NCBI GenBank assembly: GCA_023391175.1
Contig: JAEWBL010000572.1
Span: 1 to 7,564, forward strand
Source: Pseudomonadota bacterium
GTDB taxonomy: Bacteria; Pseudomonadota; Alphaproteobacteria; Rhizobiales; Xanthobacteraceae
Length of the DNA stretch: 7,564 nt
Reading direction: 5' to 3'
In this document: piece after piece, positions 6,195-7,564 of the stretch
Layout of the letters: each line of letters opens with the position of its first letter
Position numbering within the stretch: the first letter of the stretch is position 1
Program-made: the position numbers and the translations under genes
Notes under the pieces: generated by a model
Database searches by the model: none
Told to the model about the DNA's origin: nothing
What the model saw: only the letters and a program-made list of their open reading frames with translations

Positions 6195-6716
6195 TCACAC
6201 CGGGATGCAGAGCGCGTTGTCGATGAGCAGGCTGTCGTAGATGCAGACGCGCGAAGCGAGCTTGAGCCCGCCCTCCTCCCGCACGAAGCGGTCGACGTAG
6301 CGGCCCACCTGGTGGATGGTCGCATCCGGCCGGTCGAACAGCACCTGGAACACCACATAGTTCGCGGTGGCGTCGATGCTGCCGTCCGCCGCCTCGGCGA
6401 CCTTCAGGTTGCCCACCATGTGCCGCAGATAGCGCGGCGCGAACATGGCGGTCTTCTCCAGCGCGAAGGCGCGGTCGCGGATCATGCCGCGGTTCTCGCA
6501 ATAGATGAGGCCCACGGGGAGCTTCCGGTCGTAGTTCTCACGCGAGATGATGTTGTAGAAGCCGTTGACGGTGAACATCTCGGCCCAGTCCGCGAGGCGC
6601 TGCTGGTCGAGGGCCGAGGCATAGGCCTCGTTGAAGGCCTCCACCTCCGCCTTCAGCAGCAGGGCATCGATCAGATCGTCACGGGAGGGCGCGGTTGCGC
6701 TTGAAGGGTTCAGCAT
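6195..6716 (-). CDS. Aromatic ring-hydroxylating oxygenase, beta (small) subunit
   Basis: A 173-residue protein of the ring-hydroxylating oxygenase beta family (NTF2/SnoaL-like cone fold), of usual length. Recognisable parts are the N-terminal helix VEAFNEAYASALDQQRLADWAEMFTVNGFYNI, the ENYDRKLPVGLIYCENRGMIRDRAFAL segment, YLRHMVGNLKV, and the C-terminal LASRVCIYDSLLIDNALCIPV. The ending resembles the small subunits of terephthalate, anthranilate and salicylate oxygenases (TphA3 or AndAd style). The subunit has no catalytic metal; it supports the alpha subunit in the hexamer. AGGAGGTG ahead of the ATG at 6716 is a strong ribosome site that begins at the alpha stop codon (6731-6729). The alpha-beta gap is 12 nt and the beta-amidase gap 2 nt, so the three form one operon. 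Confidence 0.92.
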   Translation of the reverse strand: MLNPSSATAPSRDDLIDALLLKAEVEAFNEAYASALDQQRLADWAEMFTVNGFYNIISRENYDRKLPVGLIYCENRGMIRDRAFALEKTAMFAPRYLRHMVGNLKVAEAADGSIDATANYVVFQVLFDRPDATIHQVGRYVDRFVREEGGLKLASRVCIYDSLLIDNALCIPV

Positions 6717-6728
6717 GTTCGCACCTCC

Positions 6729-7564
6729 TCAGGCGATGCCCATGGCGTCGCGCCAGTGGCGGTACATGGCGCGGATGGCCGCTTCCGAAATGAGGGTGTC
6801 GGCGGTGCCCGCCTCGGTGCCGGGATCAAGCTTCACCAGATGCTCGCCGCCGGGCACACCCAGCATGCCATCCTGCACGAACTTGATGGCCTCGTTGTCC
6901 TCCAGCCCGAGAAAACCCGCCGGGCCCATGAGGTTACCCTGCCGCAGGCGATGGCGGGTCATCTCCTCGTCGTCGCCCTCGAAGCCGAACATGGTCCATT
7001 TCATGATGAACTCGTTCGGACCCGTGGGCACGATGTGGCGGATGCCCAGGGTGTTCATCTCACGCTGCACGATGAGGTTCGGCCAGATGGTGGCCATGGT
7101 GACGGACCACGGGCTGTCGAATTCGTCGATGAAGTCCATGAAACGCGGCTCCTCGAGGGTCATCCCCTCCTTGTAGGCGCGCATTTCCTTCTTCTTGTCG
7201 GCGTCGATGTGGGTGGTGTCCGACTTCGCCGAGGCCATCACCCCATGGCGGCCGGACGGATCGGCCAGCATCAGCGACTTGTTGCCCGCGACCAGCAGGC
7301 CGAACGTGACAAGGAAGGTATGCAGCAGGGTCGCGTGGTACGGGTCCTTGAGGTTCTCGTGATAGAGCTTCCAATTGCCCGGCAGGCTATGGCGATAATG
7401 GCCGAGCAGCTTGGGCTTGCGGCCGTCGAACGTCGCCTCGAACTCGCGCAGCACCTCGGGGCCGAGATAGTCCGGGAAGCTCTCCATGTCTTCGACATAA
7501 GAGGCGAAGACAACACCGCGATGGGTGGTGACGTTGAGCTGCTTGAGTCCGTGGTCCGCCGGCG
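6729..7564 (-). CDS. Aromatic ring-hydroxylating oxygenase, alpha (large) subunit, C-terminal catalytic part (runs off window)
   Basis: The frame is open from the window edge to the stop at 6731-6729 and shows 277 residues. An inner ATG at 7487 is not the start, because coding sequence continues upstream (ADHGLKQLNVTTHRGVVFASYVED), and the Rieske iron-sulfur domain lies outside the window. The mononuclear-iron site is clear: PGNWKLYHENLKDPYHATLLHTF has the D-x2-H-x4-H pattern (His76 and His81 in the visible part, bridging Asp73), and GLEDNEAIKFVQDG supplies the probable third ligand, Asp222. The enzyme adds oxygen to an aromatic ring using electrons from a ferredoxin or reductase, not seen here. 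GRKPKLLGHYRHSLPGNWKLYHENLKDPYH resembles terephthalate, anthranilate and salicylate oxygenases, so an aromatic acid is likely; this is from family memory, not alignment. It leads the operon with the beta subunit and amidase. Confidence 0.92.
   Translation of the reverse strand, partial: PADHGLKQLNVTTHRGVVFASYVEDMESFPDYLGPEVLREFEATFDGRKPKLLGHYRHSLPGNWKLYHENLKDPYHATLLHTFLVTFGLLVAGNKSLMLADPSGRHGVMASAKSDTTHIDADKKKEMRAYKEGMTLEEPRFMDFIDEFDSPWSVTMATIWPNLIVQREMNTLGIRHIVPTGPNEFIMKWTMFGFEGDDEEMTRHRLRQGNLMGPAGFLGLEDNEAIKFVQDGMLGVPGGEHLVKLDPGTEAGTADTLISEAAIRAMYRHWRDAMGIA

Noticed and set aside
4876..6240. 454-residue open frame on the plus strand
   Set aside because: It is the antisense shadow of the amidase, whose catalytic triad is intact on the other strand.
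6193..6501. N-terminal extension of the amidase by about 103 residues
   Set aside because: It would overlap most of the well-supported oxygenase beta gene, and the amidase fold begins normally at the ATG at 6192.
6729..7487. Reading the oxygenase alpha gene as a complete 252-residue protein from the ATG at 7487
   Set aside because: Coding sequence typical of the family continues upstream to the window edge, and the Rieske domain would be missing.

Overview
The window is high-GC bacterial chromosome or large-replicon DNA, with strong G/C preference at third codon positions. It has Shine-Dalgarno-type start sites, Sec-exported NMT1/THI5-like ABC binding proteins and an aromatic ring-hydroxylating oxygenase. 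The style suggests an Alphaproteobacterium, probably Hyphomicrobiales (Xanthobacteraceae or Rhizobium relatives). That assignment is inference from protein style; no rRNA or other marker gene is present.

Layout, left to right. (1) Positions 1-311, minus strand: the N-terminal third of an exported NMT1/THI5-like ABC substrate-binding protein (SBP1), cut by the window edge. (2) Positions 312-608: a divergent control region with two outward-facing TTGACA boxes and two small palindromes. (3) Positions 609-2799, plus strand: a two-gene unit, an aldehyde dehydrogenase of the coniferyl-aldehyde type followed 28 nt later by a TetR-family repressor. (4) Positions 2747-3451, minus strand: a MarR-family regulator whose 3' end overlaps the tetR gene tail-to-tail by 53 bp, with a tandem 15-bp repeat in the overlap. 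(5) Positions 3452-3716: a second divergent control region with a perfect inverted repeat, GTATCA-N5-TGATAC. (6) Positions 3717-4733, plus strand: a second, complete NMT1/THI5-like binding protein (SBP2) with no transporter partner nearby, ending at a 13-bp-stem hairpin. (7) Positions 7564 to 4771, minus strand: a tight operon read right to left, with the catalytic part of a ring-hydroxylating oxygenase alpha subunit (Rieske half lies outside the window), its beta subunit and an amidase-signature hydrolase.

Taken together this looks like an uptake and catabolic island for an aromatic compound. Two paralogous periplasmic receptors would capture it, an amidase could release an aromatic acid or amine from an amide, a two-component-type oxygenase would attack the ring, and an aldehyde dehydrogenase would oxidise an aromatic aldehyde. 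TetR and MarR regulators each sit beside a palindromic candidate operator. The substrate cannot be read from the sequence. Each family is known; any novelty lies in the combination and in the regulatory architecture. I saw no tRNA, rRNA, CRISPR array, insertion sequence or replication origin.
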